Below are positions 9,185-18,028 of a stretch of 64,000 bases of DNA, in pieces (the stretch's first letter is position 1; the number at the start of each line of letters is the position of its first letter). A program made the position numbers and the translations under genes. Origin of the DNA: RHKX01 sp963839535. Lineage in GTDB: Bacteria; Actinomycetota; Thermoleophilia; Solirubrobacterales; 70-9. A model generated the notes under the pieces. The model searched no databases, had not been told where the DNA came from, and saw only the letters and a list, made by a program, of their open reading frames with translations. Location: the NCBI GenBank assembly GCA_963839535.1, contig CAWIVF010000010.1:1-64000 (forward strand), read 5' to 3'.

Positions 9185-10597
9185 TCACTTCTTCGGCGCA
9201 GTGGCGACGCTGTCGCGCGCCTTGGCAACCTCGACGGGTTTGCCCTTGAGGAAGTTCATCGCCTGCTGCAACTGGAAGTCGTCTGCCGAGCCAAGCTCGT
9301 AACGCTTCTGGCTCGAGGTCGCGGCGGGACCGGATTGCGTCGCCGACGTGGTGGGCGGCTTGGCAGCGTCGCCCTTGTCCTCGAGGTGGCGCACGAGATC
9401 GGCTTCGCGAACGTTGAGACCGGCGAAATTGCCTTCAGCCGTGTCTTCGACCGCAAGGTTGGGCTCGATGCCCTTGGCCTGGATCGAACGGCCGCTCGGC
9501 GTGTAGTAGCGCGCGGTCGTGAGCTTGATCGCTGCGGGCGAGTCCCCGTCCAGCCGGATCGGAATGATGGTCTGCACCGAGCCCTTGCCGAACGTCTGCG
9601 TGCCCAGCACGGTCGCGCGCTTGTGGTCCTGCAGCGCGCCGGCGACGATCTCCGAGGCCGACGCAGAGCTGCCGTTGACCAGCACCACCATCGGCACCGA
9701 CTTCACCTCGCGCGGCAGCTTCGCGAGCACGTCCTCGCCGCGGCCGCGCTGGTAGTCCTGCGGTGCGGCGACGAAGCGGCGCTTCGCGTCCTCGTTGCGG
9801 CCGTCGGTCGACACCACGAGCGCCTTCAACGGCAGGAACGCCGCCGACACGCCGATTGCGGAGTGCAGCAGGCCGCCCGGATCGTTGCGCAGGTCGAGAA
9901 CAGGCCCTTGCGGTCCCTGCTTCGAGAGGTCGGCCAGGTGGCGCGCGAGGTCGTCGACGGTGCGTTCCTGGAACTGCGAGATGCGCACGAATGCATAACC
10001 GGGCTCGATGAACTTCGACTTGACCGACTGCACCCGGATCACGTCGCGCACCAGCTTGAACTCGAGCGGCTTGACTTCGCCCTTGCGCACCACCGTCAGC
10101 ACCACCGGCGTGCTGCGGCTTGCCGCGCATGAGCTTCACGGCGTCGTTGAGTTGCAGGCCGCGCTTGAACTGGTGTCGTCGATCTTGATGATCAGGTCGC
10201 CGCCCTTGATGCCGGCGCGCGAAGCGGGCGTGTCGTCGATCGGCGCGATCACGCGGACGGCGCCGTCCTCGGCGCCGACCTCGATGCCCAGGCCGCCGAA
10301 TTCGCCCTGGGTTCCGGCCTGCAGGTCCTTGAACGCGTCGCCGTCGAGGAACGCGGAGTGCGGATCGAGGCCCGACAGCATGCCGTTGATGGCCTCCTGC
10401 ATGAGCCGCTTGTCCTCGACCGGCTCGACATAGTTCGCCTTGACCGCGGCGAAGACGTCGGTGAACTGGCGGATCTCCTCCAGCGGGATCGGGCCGCGGG
10501 AGTCGCGGAACGCATAGGCCGAGATGCCGAGGCTGATCGCGATGCCGGCGAGAGCGCCGGTGCCGATCAGGCTGAATGTCCGCAAGCGTCCGCTCAT
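9185..10597 (-). CDS. Carboxyl-terminal processing protease (S41A)
   Basis: This periplasmic serine protease has an N-terminal signal/anchor (FSLIGTGALAGIAISLGISAYAF), a segment IRQFTDVFAAVKANYVEPVEDKR, a PDZ domain (GEFGGLGIEVGAEDG, PASRAGIKGGDLIIKIDD) and the S41 catalytic domain. The nucleophile is in VNGSSASASEIVAGAL and the catalytic Lys in GTQTFGKGSVQT. The frame shifts twice between about 10,110 and 10,175, inside the PDZ domain. It is about 470 residues when joined. It follows envC, matching the betaproteobacterial order gpmA-envC-ctpA, and probably works in processing murein-associated or secreted proteins. The C-terminal 90 residues are low-complexity. Confidence 0.9.
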
Positions 10598-10657
10598 GAA
10601 ACCTCCAAGCTAGGGAGCCGATTCGACCGCAAAGTCGCCCGGGAATTCCGGGAGCAA

Positions 10658-11989
10658 CTACCGCGCCTGAGCCCAGCGCAACGGATCGAGGGGACGCCCC
10701 TGAAAACGTATCTCAAAGTATAGGCCCGGCTCACTGTTGCCACCGGTATTTCCGCACCTCTGCAATCACGTCTCCGGAGGCCACCTTGTCGCCGAGATTT
10801 CGCAGCAGCGACTCGTTGTTGCCGTAGACGGACAGGTAGCCGTCACCGTGGTCCAGGATCACCAGGTTGCCGAATCCCCGCAGCCAATCGGCAAATACGA
10901 CCCGACCGGCGGCCACGGCGTGGACGTCGGTGCCCGTTGCGGCGCGGATGAAGACACCTTTCCAGGTCGGAGCGTTGGTGCCGTCGGCTGCCTGACGGGG
11001 GCTGCCGAAGCGAGCGAGCACTTCGCCGTTGACCGGCAGCCGCATCTTGCCGCGCCGCTGTCCGAACTCCGTATCGGCGGGAGGCTCAACTGTTGCCGCG
11101 GGAGGCGTGGTGCAGATCGTGCGGACGGGGCGCTGCGCCGGGCCGCGGCGGCTTCGCGCTCGCGTGCCTGCCGTGCCGCCTGCTCGGCCAGGAGCCGGTT
11201 GATGTTCTCGATCAGGCCGCCGAGGCGCTTGTCGTCGCGTTCGAGCGTTGCGATCGATTGGCGCTGGACGCTGATCTGCCGCGCGAGGCTGTCGAGAGTC
11301 TTGCGGCGCGCCGCCTGCTGCTTGAGGAGCTCCTGGCGGCCCTGTTGCTCCTGCTCGGCGTTGGCGGCCAGTTCGGCGTGCTTGTCGCGCAATTGTGACT
11401 CCAGCTCCGCGAGTTCGTGCTGGCGGTCGCGCAGCGCGGCAATGGATTCGCCCTTCGCGGCCACGACGTAGTCCAGGTAACCGAGTTCGCGTACGCGATC
11501 GGTCGGCGAGTGGCCGTCGAGGACGCGCTGCCAGTCGCGCTGCCGCGCGAGGGCGAATTGCAGCCGGGCCACTGCAGCCAACTGCTGCTCCTGCTCGGTC
11601 TGCCGCGCCGCCGCCGCGCGGCTGCGCTCCTGCAAGTCGGCCAGCTGGCGTTCGAGTTCCTGGCGCTCGCTGCGCAGTTCGCGCAAGCGCCGATTGGCGG
11701 CCGAGATCGCGCGATCGGCGCCAGCCAGCGCGTCGGCAGCTTCGGTCTTGCTCGCTTCGGCTTCGGCGAGCTGCTTGCGCAGGCGCGCGAGGCGCGCCTG
11801 CAACTCGCGCTGTTCGCCCTGCAGTTGGCTGCGCTGCTGCGTGCTGGCGCTGCCCTTGGCGGCCGCTTTCGGAGGCGCGGACTGCTGCGCGGCCTTGCGG
11901 TCGTCGGCAGCGCCGGCTGCGCCCGCGACCAGGGCGAGCGCGCAGCACAGTGCCGCTAGGCCGTGGCGGCGTGCGGCGCGCTGTTCCAC
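10658..11989 (-). CDS. envC: EnvC-like murein hydrolase activator (M23 domain)
   Basis: This periplasmic protein activates cell-division amidases. It has a signal peptide (LAALCCALALVAGAAGA), a long coiled coil (repeats such as ERQLADLQERSRAAAARQTE and DKHAELAANAEQEQQGRQE) and a C-terminal LytM/M23 domain (RLPVNGEVLARFGSP, GVFIRAATGTDVHAVAAGRV, GNLVILDHGDGYLSVYG). In this subgroup the zinc ligands are incomplete, typical of activators. The start is GTG 11989, two bases after the gpmA stop. One frame change lies near 11,080. A second near 10,755 hides the true end: shifted, it reads VGNTGGNSEPGLYFEIRFQG then RPLDPLRWAQAR and a stop at 10658-10660, the classic family C terminus. Confidence 0.88.
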
Positions 11990-11991
11990 CG

Positions 11992-12746
11992 TCAGGCCTT
12001 GGCCTTGCCTTGGGCGGCGACCGCCTGCCATCGCCGCGCGACTCGTCGGGATCGCCGAGGTAGTAGTTGCGGATCGGCTTGAGCTGCGGCGTCGAGCTCG
12101 TAGACGAGCGGGCATGCCGGTCGGGATGTTGAGGCCGACGATGTCCTTGTCGACACGTCGTCGAGGTACTTGATCAGCGCGCGCAGGCGAATTGCCGTGC
12201 GCGGCGATGAACACGCGCCGCCCGCGCGTGATCGCGGGCGCGATCGAGTCGTGCCAGAAGGGCAGGAAGCGCGCGACCGTGTCCTTCAGGCATTCGGTGA
12301 GCGGCGGATCTGCTCGGCGTCGAGATGCGCGTAGCGCGGGTCGTTGCCGGTGCCAGCGCGGGTCGTCGGGCTCGAGCGGTCGGCGGCGATGTCGTAGCTG
12401 CGGCGCCAGATCAGCACCTGCTCGTCGCCGAACTTCGCCGCGGTCTCGGCCTTGTTCAGTCCCTGCAGCGCGCCGTAGTGGCGCTCGTTCAGCCGCCAGT
12501 TGTGCCGACCGGCAGCCACATGCAGGTCCATGGCGTCGAGCGCGATCCAGAGCGTGCGGATGGCGCGCTTGAGCAGGGAGGTGTAGGCGATGTCGAAGAC
12601 ATAGCCCTCGCGCCTTCAGCAGCTCGCCCGCCTGCGCGCGCCTCGCGCGGTCCGTTCTCGGTGAGGTCGACGTCGGTCCAGCCGGTGAAACGGTTCTCCA
12701 GGTTCCAGTGGCTTTCGCCGTGGCGCAGCAGGACGAGCTTGTGCAT
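11992..12746 (-). CDS. gpmA: 2,3-bisphosphoglycerate-dependent phosphoglycerate mutase (frameshifted)
   Basis: This glycolytic enzyme interconverts 3- and 2-phosphoglycerate. The N terminus is textbook (MHKLVLLRHGESHWNLENRF, with the phosphorylated His in RHG, then TGWTDVDLTENG). Later segments in other frames continue the family in order: HNWRLNERHYGALQGLNKAE, TAAKFGDEQVLIWRRSYDI, VFIAAHGNSPARALIKYLDD (second catalytic His), DIVGLNIPTGMP, and the end KPIRNYYLGDPDE with AAVAAQGKAKA. I count at least five frame changes (around 12,630, 12,540, 12,370, 12,300, 12,190 and 12,110). About 250 residues when joined, the normal size. First gene of the gpmA-envC-ctpA run. Confidence 0.88.
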
Positions 12747-12877
12747 CGATTCGTTCCGTGGTGAGGCGCGAAGTTAGGCGCGAGTTAGGCGTGAATTGAG
12801 TCGTGAAGCGGCATGGTCGGGCGGACGGGCGAGGCGCCGTGACGACACGCTGGCAGGCGGCGCGAGCGACCGCATTC

Positions 12878-12883
12878 TATAAT
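12878..12883 (+). promoter_or_regulatory. Probable -10 box for rhodanese-grxC-secB-gpsA
   Basis: A perfect TATAAT stands 71 bases before the rhodanese GTG, in the gap between the divergent gpmA and rhodanese genes. No good -35 box lies 16-18 bases upstream, so the call rests mostly on the -10 box and the divergent arrangement. The same gap (12,747-12,953) holds three imperfect 11-12 base direct repeats (GCGCGAAGTTAG, GCGCGAGTTAG, GCGTGAATTGAG) at 12,767-12,800, next to the gpmA start. Confidence 0.5.
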
Positions 12884-12953
12884 TCGCGGCTTCGCGCACG
12901 ACGGCTGACCCATGGGGTCTGCATGAGTCGTCCCGCGCCGCCCCGGAGTCCGC

Positions 12954-13374
12954 GTGCAGTTCATCCTCGACAACATCCTGCTGATCGCCGTCGCATTCGT
13001 AAGCGGCGGCATGCTCGTCTGGCCGCTGCTACGCAATCGCGCTGGCGGCCCCTCGCTGACGACGCTGCAGGCCACGCAGCTCATGAACGGCAAGCCCACG
13101 CAGGTGATCGACCTGCCAGCGCCGAGGACTACGCCAAAGGTCGCTACCCAACGCGCGCAAGTTTCCGTTCGATTCGTTTTCCGGCCGCATCAACGAGCTC
13201 AAGAAGGACCGCACGGTCCTGCTCGTCTGCGGCAACGGGCTGTCCGCCGGCAAGGCGGCCGCCCAGTTGCGCGCGGCCGGCTTCGCCGAGGTATTCACGC
13301 TCAACGGCGGCCTCGCCGCGTGGCGCGAAGCGGGCTTGCCGCTGGGTGCCGCGCGCGCCGGGGGCAAGGCATGA
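12954..13374 (+). CDS. Membrane-anchored rhodanese-like sulfurtransferase
   Basis: This is a single-domain rhodanese with an N-terminal membrane segment (MQFILDNILLIAVAFVSGGM from GTG 12954), then LTTLQATQLMNGKPTQVIDL. After frame changes near 13,115 and 13,155 it continues with the AEDYAKGRYP-like substrate loop region, INELKKDRTVLLVCGNGLSA (active-site Cys), and FTLNGGLAAWREAGLPL, a normal rhodanese end. It is about 139 residues. It is the first gene of a run with grxC, secB and gpsA, the usual betaproteobacterial order. Likely role: sulfur transfer or redox work at the inner membrane; the substrate is unknown. Confidence 0.88.
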
Positions 13375-13408
13375 GCTGTTGCGGCTGCGTCCGTCCGGGA
13401 GCAGTCGC

Positions 13409-13666
13409 ATGAGCAGGGTGCTGATGTACAGCACGGCCGTGTGCCCGTTCTGCATCCGTGCCGAGGCGCTGCTCAAGGCGCGTGGCGTCAAGGAGATCGA
13501 GAAGGTCCGCATCGACCTCGATCCTGCGCGGCGCCACGAGATGATTTCGAAGACGGGGCGCCGCACGGTGCCGCAGATCTACATCGGCGAGACGCACGTC
13601 GGCGGCTTCGACGACCTGTCCGCTCTCGACCGCGAAGGCAAGCTGCTGCCGCTCCTGGCAGACTGA
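13409..13666 (+). CDS. grxC: Glutaredoxin 3
   Basis: This small thiol-disulfide oxidoreductase (85 residues, ATG 13409) uses glutathione. The active site is VCPFCIRAEALL (CPFC rather than the usual CPYC). The cis-proline loop RTVPQIYIGETHVGGFDDL and the glutathione-binding GGFDDL are intact. It sits between the rhodanese and secB, the conserved place for grxC in Betaproteobacteria. It is uninterrupted, so it serves as a good anchor for the organism assignment of this half of the window. Confidence 0.95.
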   Translation: MSRVLMYSTAVCPFCIRAEALLKARGVKEIEKVRIDLDPARRHEMISKTGRRTVPQIYIGETHVGGFDDLSALDREGKLLPLLAD

Positions 13667-13690
13667 ACTCACCACTTTCGGGAACCCGCA

Positions 13691-14191
13691 ATGGCCGATA
13701 CCAACGGTGTCCAGGGCACCGCGTCGGGCGCACAGGCGCCGACTTTCCAACTGCAGCGCGTCTACCTCAAGGACGCCTCGCTCGAACTGCCGAACGCGCC
13801 GCACATCTTCCTCGAGCAGGAAGCGCCGCAGGTCGACGTGCAGCTCGAGGTGGCCAACGAGCGTGTGCTCGAAGGCATCTTCGAGGTGTCGATCCGTGTG
13901 ACCACGACCGCGAAGGTCAAGGACAAAGTGCTGTTCCTCGTCGAGGCGAAACAGGCCGGCATCTTCGAGGTCCGCGGGATCCCCACCGAGCAGATGGACG
14001 CGATTCTCGGCGTCGTGTGCCCGGGCATCGTCTATCCGTACCTGCGCGCCAACGTGGCGGACATGATCAACCGCACCGGCCTGCCGCCGATCCACCTCGC
14101 GGAGATCAATTTCGAGGCGCTATACCAGCAGAAGTTGGCGCAGCAGCAGCAGCAGGCGGCGGCGCAACCCGCCGCGGCCGTCAAGCAGTAA
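13691..14191 (+). CDS. secB: Protein-export chaperone SecB
   Basis: This cytoplasmic tetrameric chaperone keeps precursors unfolded and hands them to SecA. It is 166 residues and intact. Typical sequence: PTFQLQRVYLKDASLELPNA, APQVDVQLEVANERVLEGIF, EVRGIPTEQMDAILGVVCPG and LPPIHLAEINFEALYQQK. The C-terminal tail is Gln/Ala rich and lacks an obvious motif. SecB is essentially confined to Proteobacteria, so this gene is strong evidence that the first 18 kb come from a proteobacterium. Confidence 0.97.
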   Translation: MADTNGVQGTASGAQAPTFQLQRVYLKDASLELPNAPHIFLEQEAPQVDVQLEVANERVLEGIFEVSIRVTTTAKVKDKVLFLVEAKQAGIFEVRGIPTEQMDAILGVVCPGIVYPYLRANVADMINRTGLPPIHLAEINFEALYQQKLAQQQQQAAAQPAAAVKQ

Positions 14192-14201
14192 TCGCGCAGC
14201 C

Positions 14202-15180
14202 ATGAAGACGCGGTCCTCGGCGCGGGCGCCTGGGGTACTGCGATGGCCGTGCATGCCGCGGCGCGCCACGACGTGCAGATGTGGTCGCGCGACGCGGCGC
14301 AGGCGCGCGCGATCGACGCGCAACGCGAGAACCGCCGCTACCTGGCGGGTGTGAGCCTGCCGGCAAGCGTGCGGGTCGCGGACGCGTTGGCGGACGCCGT
14401 CGCGGGCGCGGATCTGTTGGTCGTCGCCACGCCGACCGCCGGTCTGCGCGAGACGCTGTGCTCGGCGCGCGATCTCGGCGCGGCCGGCCCGCTCGTGTGG
14501 CTGTGCAAGGGGTTCGAGCGCGACAGCGGCCTGCTCGCGCACCAGATCGTCGCGCAGGAGTGGCCGGCGATCGTCGCCGGCCCGCTGTCCGGTCCGAGCT
14601 TCGCCGAGGAGGTCGCCCGCGGCCTGCCGACGGCGCTCACCGTCGCGGGCGGCGACGCCTTCTGCGCGCAGGTGACCGACGCGCTGCACGCCGCCAGCCT
14701 GCGCATCTACTCGAGCGACGATGTCGTCGGCGTCGAAGTCGGCGGCGCGGTCAAGAACGTGCTGGCAATCGCCACGGGCATCGCCGAGGCGCTCGGGCTC
14801 GGCCTCAACGCCCGCGCCGCGCTGATCACGCGCGGCCTGGCCGAGATCACACGGCTCGGTGTCGCGCTCGGCGCGCGTGCCGAGACCTTCATGGGACTCG
14901 CCGGCGTCGGCGACCTGATCCTCACGTGCACCGGCGAGTTGTCGCGTAACCGCAAGGTGGGGCTGTTGCTGGGGCAGGGCATGGCGCTCGATCGCGCTTT
15001 GGGAGAACTCGGCCACGTTGCCGAAGGCGTCTGGTCGGCACCCGCGGTGCTCGCGCGCGGAACCGCGCTCGGCGTGGAGTTGCCGATCACGGCGCGGTGT
15101 GCGCGGTCCTCGGCAGAACGTTGAGCCGCGCGCGGCGCTGAACTCTGCTCGGCGCGGACCCGAAGGCGGAGGCAGCGTGA
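14202..15180 (+). CDS. gpsA: Glycerol-3-phosphate dehydrogenase [NAD(P)+]
   Basis: GpsA reduces dihydroxyacetone phosphate to sn-glycerol-3-phosphate for phospholipid synthesis. The start ATG 14202 is out of frame with the rest by one base near 14,207; after that shift the Rossmann motif reads VLGAGAWGTAMAVHAA. Further motifs: VWLCKGFERDSGLLAHQI, AGPLSGPSFAEEVARGLPTA, the catalytic Lys in VEVGGAVKNVLAIATGIAE, and MGLAGVGDLILTCTGELSRN. The C terminus is broken near 15,098 and 15,140; joined, it ends LLGADPKAEAA with a stop at 15178-15180 that overlaps the next GTG. It is about 325 residues, normal length. Confidence 0.93.
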
Positions 15181-15785
15181 CCACGGAGGCGCCAGCGCTG
15201 CGATCGGTCTGCGTGTTCTGCGGGTCGCAGGGCGGCGCGCGACCGGAGTACCTCGAGGCGGCGCGCGCGCTCGGTGTCTCGCTGGCGCGGCGCGAGATCA
15301 CGACGGTCTACGGCGGCGGGCACATCGGCATGATGGGCGCGGTGGCCGATGCAGCGCTCGCAGCGGGCGGGCGCGTGGTCGGCGTGATTCCCGAGCACCT
15401 GATGCGGCCCGAGGTCGCACACCAGAAGCTCGACGAGCTGATCGTGGTCGACTCGATGCACACACGCAAGCGCACGATGGCAGCGCGTTCCGATGCGTTC
15501 GTCGTGTTGCCCGGCGGTTACGGCACCCTTGAGGAGATGTTCGAGATGCTGACCTGGCTGGAACCGAGCTGCACGCCAAGCCGGTCGGTGTCGTCAATGT
15601 CGCGGGCTACTTCGACCGGCTCCTCGAGTTTCTGCGCCACGCGGCCGACGAGGCCTCATACGTCCCGAATATGGGACCTGCTGATCGTCGAGCCGGGCGT
15701 CGACCTGTTGCTCGAACGGCTGCCGCTGCACGGCGCGCAGCTGGCACGCTCACATCCACCGCGTGGCACGCCGCGTCAGGGCTGA
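15177..15785 (+). CDS. LOG family protein (TIGR00730)
   Basis: Lysine-decarboxylase-like fold protein of the LOG family. Members cleave nucleoside monophosphates such as cytokinin riboside 5'-monophosphate or AMP to the base and ribose phosphate. GTG 15177 overlaps the gpsA stop (GTGA). It shows SVCVFCGSQGG, TTVYGGGHIGMMGAVADAAL, VIPEHLMRPEVAHQKLDELI, the signature R/K pair in HTRKRTMAARSDAFVVLPGG and GGYGTLEEMFEMLTW. Frame changes near 15,560 and 15,668 interrupt the last third, which continues LHAKPVGVVNVAGYFDRLLE and LLIVEPGVDLLLERL. It is about 200 residues. Coupled to gpsA. Confidence 0.9.
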   Translation: MTTEAPALRSVCVFCGSQGGARPEYLEAARALGVSLARREITTVYGGGHIGMMGAVADAALAAGGRVVGVIPEHLMRPEVAHQKLDELIVVDSMHTRKRTMAARSDAFVVLPGGYGTLEEMFEMLTWLEPSCTPSRSVSSMSRATSTGSSSFCATRPTRPHTSRIWDLLIVEPGVDLLLERLPLHGAQLARSHPPRGTPRQG

Positions 15786-15821
15786 GTTGGTCAGGGCGGG
15801 GCAAGAGCGGGCCGACAGCAC

Positions 15822-16303
15822 TCAGCTTGCCGCCGGCGTAGCCGCACTGGCGCGCGCCTCGAAGACCACCACCGCGACCGCGTTCGACAGATTGAGGCTG
15901 CGGTTGCCTTCGGGCGCATCGGCAACCGCACGCGCTGCGCGGGCACAAAGCGGTCGCGCAGCGCCGGGGGCGGGAGGCCGCTCGTCTCGGGGCCGAAGAC
16001 CAGCCAGTCGCTGGCACGGAATGCGATCTGGCCGAGCAGGCGCTCGCCGCGCGTGCGTGAACACAAACATGCGTTGTGCGTCGGGCGCCTCCACTTGCAG
16101 CAGTGCTGCATACGAGTCGGGTGCACAGACGGACGCGCGCGTACTCGTGATAGTCGAGGCCGGCGCGCCGCAGTTGTTTGTCGTCGAGGCTGAAGGCCAG
16201 CGGGCCGCACCAGGTGCAGCCGCGCGCCGGTGTTCGCCGCCAGCCGGATCACGTTGCCGGTGTTTTGCGCAGTATCCGGCGCGACCAGGACGATGTTGAA
16301 CAC
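15822..16303 (-). CDS. trmL: tRNA (cytidine(34)-2'-O)-methyltransferase
   Basis: This SPOUT-type (trefoil knot) methyltransferase modifies the wobble base of certain leucine tRNAs. GTG start at 16303: VFNIVLVAPDTAQNTGNVIR then LAANTGARLHLV, a classic TrmL N terminus. The C-terminal knot is also clear: DWLVFGPETSGLP, then MRPEGNRSLNLSNAVAVVVF after a frame change. The middle changes frame about three times (near 16,205, 16,120-16,050 and 15,925). It is about 160 residues when joined. It is 33 bases downstream of comF on the same strand; the apparent in-frame run-on from comF is caused by an indel in comF. Confidence 0.9.
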
Positions 16304-16335
16304 GCCAACCTCGTGCCGCGCAATCCCGCCGCCGC

Positions 16336-17031
16336 TCAAGGCGTGCGCGCGACGACCGCTGCCCACGACGCGTGCCGCCCCCGCCGACTTGAGCGCCGCG
16401 CTGGCTGCATCGAGCATCAGCACCGCTCGTGATGACGTCGTCGACGAGCAGGAGATCGGCGCCGTCGATAGGCGCGCGCGCCGTGGTGACCGCGGCGAAC
16501 GCGCCGCGCACGTTGCGCCGTCGATCCTCTCGCGCGAGCAGGTGTTGCGGCGCCGTCGCGCGCGTGCGCAGCAGGATATCGACCACGAGCGGGATCCGAG
16601 GGAGCGTGCCAGTGGACGCGCGAGCTCGAGCGACTGGTTGAATCCGCGGGCGCGCTGCTGCTCGAACGCCAGCGGCAGTGGCACGACCGCCTGCCACGTC
16701 GCGCCGTGGCGCAGACGGTTCGCGAGCTCGCGGCCGAAGGCCTGCGCGAGGTGCAACTGCGCGCGCCCCTTCAGGGCGAGGACCATCGCATCGAGGGGCG
16801 GCGCGTAGTCGCCGAGAGCCACGGCGGCATCGAAGTGCGGCGGATCCGTGAGGCACGCGCCGCAGGTCGTGGCGCCGTTCGACGCCGGCAGGCGCGCCGC
16901 GCAGCGCCGGCAGCGCGCCTGCGCTGCAGGCAGGTAGTCGTCGCGACACGCCTGGCAGAGCTCATCGCCGCGCGCGATGCCGCAGGCGACGCAGCGCGGC
17001 GCGAGCAAGGCGAAGACAGGGCGGTCGACAT
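16336..17031 (-). CDS. comF: ComF family phosphoribosyltransferase-like protein
   Basis: This competence-associated protein has an N-terminal zinc finger (CVACG, CQACRDDYL, CRRCAARLP, CGAC) and a C-terminal type I phosphoribosyltransferase domain. The PRPP loop is LLLVDDVITSGA. The middle has HGATWQAVVPLPLAFEQQRA then RGFNQSLELARPLA. The start is uncertain: TTG 17008 is in frame, and ATG 17031 fits if one base is missing near 17,012. Frame changes near 16,590 and 16,430 and a last one near 16,355 give a C terminus VVVARTP with a stop at 16336-16338. Probably needed for DNA uptake in competent species, otherwise of unknown role. Confidence 0.88.
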
Positions 17032-17071
17032 GTGGCCAGCATATACACTGGCCGCGATCAAATCGTCACCC

Positions 17072-17960
17072 ATGGCGCGCGGCCCCGGAACGTCAGTAGT
17101 CACGCCGAGCATGATCGACCCACCGCGCGTGCCGGTCGACACGGCGACGGTGCGCCGCCAGTTCGACGCGCGCGCACGGCGATTTGCGCGCCACGACTGG
17201 CTGCCGCGCGAGATCGGACGGCGCATGGTCGAACGCCTCGAACTCATGCGTCTCGATGTCCGGCGCGTCGCCGATATCGGCTGCGGCAGCGGCGCCGCGC
17301 ACGATGATCTGCTGCGCCGCTACCCGGACGCGCAGTGGCTCGGCTTCGATCTCTCGCTCGGCATGCTGCGTGCGGCGGGGCCGCAGTCCGGACCGGTCTC
17401 GCGCTTCGTGCAGCGCCTGCGGCCGGTTGCGCAGGCGCGCGTCTGCGCTGATGCCGGACAGCTGCCGCTGCCCGATGCCTGCGTCGATCTGGTGTTTTCC
17501 AACCTGATGCTGCACTGGCACCCGGCGCCGCACCGCGTGATTCCGGAGTGGCGCCGCGTCCTGCGGATCGACGGCCTGCTGATGTTCAGCTGTTTCGGAC
17601 CCGACACGTTGAAGGAACTGCGGCAGGCGGTGGCGACTGTCGAGCCGCGCACCCGACCGATGCCGTATGTCGACATGCACGACTTCGGCGACATGCTCGT
17701 CGCGGCCGGCATGGCCACGCCCGTCATGGATGCCGAAGTCCTGACCTTGACGTTCCCGTCCGCGCGTGCCCGCGCTGCTCGAGGTCTCCGCGCTCGGCGG
17801 CAATGCGCGCGCGGACCGCTGGCCCGCCCTGTGGTCGACGCGCCGCGCGCATGCCTTGCTCGATGCGCTCGACGCGCGTCGGGGACTCGACGGACGCATC
17901 GCGCTCAGCTTCGAGGTTGCCTACGGGCACGCCTGGAACCCGCCGCCCCGGACCCCGGGA
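17072..17960 (+). CDS. BioC-like malonyl-ACP O-methyltransferase, 3' end lost at the junction
   Basis: This class I SAM methyltransferase is divergent from comF, as in Betaproteobacteria. Motif I is RRVADIGCGSGAAHDDLLRR. It also has PDAQWLGFDLSLGMLRAA, the BioC-like DLVFSNLMLHWHPAPHRVIP, and RIDGLLMFSCFGPDTLKEL. It starts at ATG 17072 or 17111. The frame changes near 17,760; the continuation RVPALLEVSALGGNARADRW and FEVAYGHAWNPPPRT is the normal family C terminus. A few residues later the sequence stops making sense for this family, which places the contig junction just downstream. BioC starts biotin synthesis by capping malonyl-ACP; in this genomic position the function is inferred only from family. 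Confidence 0.82.
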
Positions 17961-18028
17961 ACGACCACCACCGTCGCCGTCAACAACTGCAGCGGGGACT
18001 CGCCGTCCCGGCGCAAGACGCGCATTGA
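17945..18028. other. Probable contig junction between two unrelated genomes
   Basis: Left of this interval every gene is proteobacterial; right of it every gene is actinobacterial. The methyltransferase loses family similarity after HAWNPPPRT (about 17,955). The PD40-type protein on the right is recognisable from just after a stop at 18026-18028. The roughly 70 bases between contain no repeat, tRNA, insertion sequence or attachment site that I can see. There is no sharp change in GC content because both sources are GC rich. Confidence 0.75.

Noticed and set aside
12767..12800. CRISPR-like or regulatory direct repeats before gpmA
   Set aside because: Only three imperfect 11-12 base units with no spacers; too short and irregular for a CRISPR array. 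No CRISPR array or cas gene was seen anywhere in the window.
16290..16400. comF-trmL fusion protein
   Set aside because: The frame is continuous only because of an indel near 16,355; shifting one base gives comF a normal end (VVVARTP, stop at 16336) 33 bases before the TrmL start.
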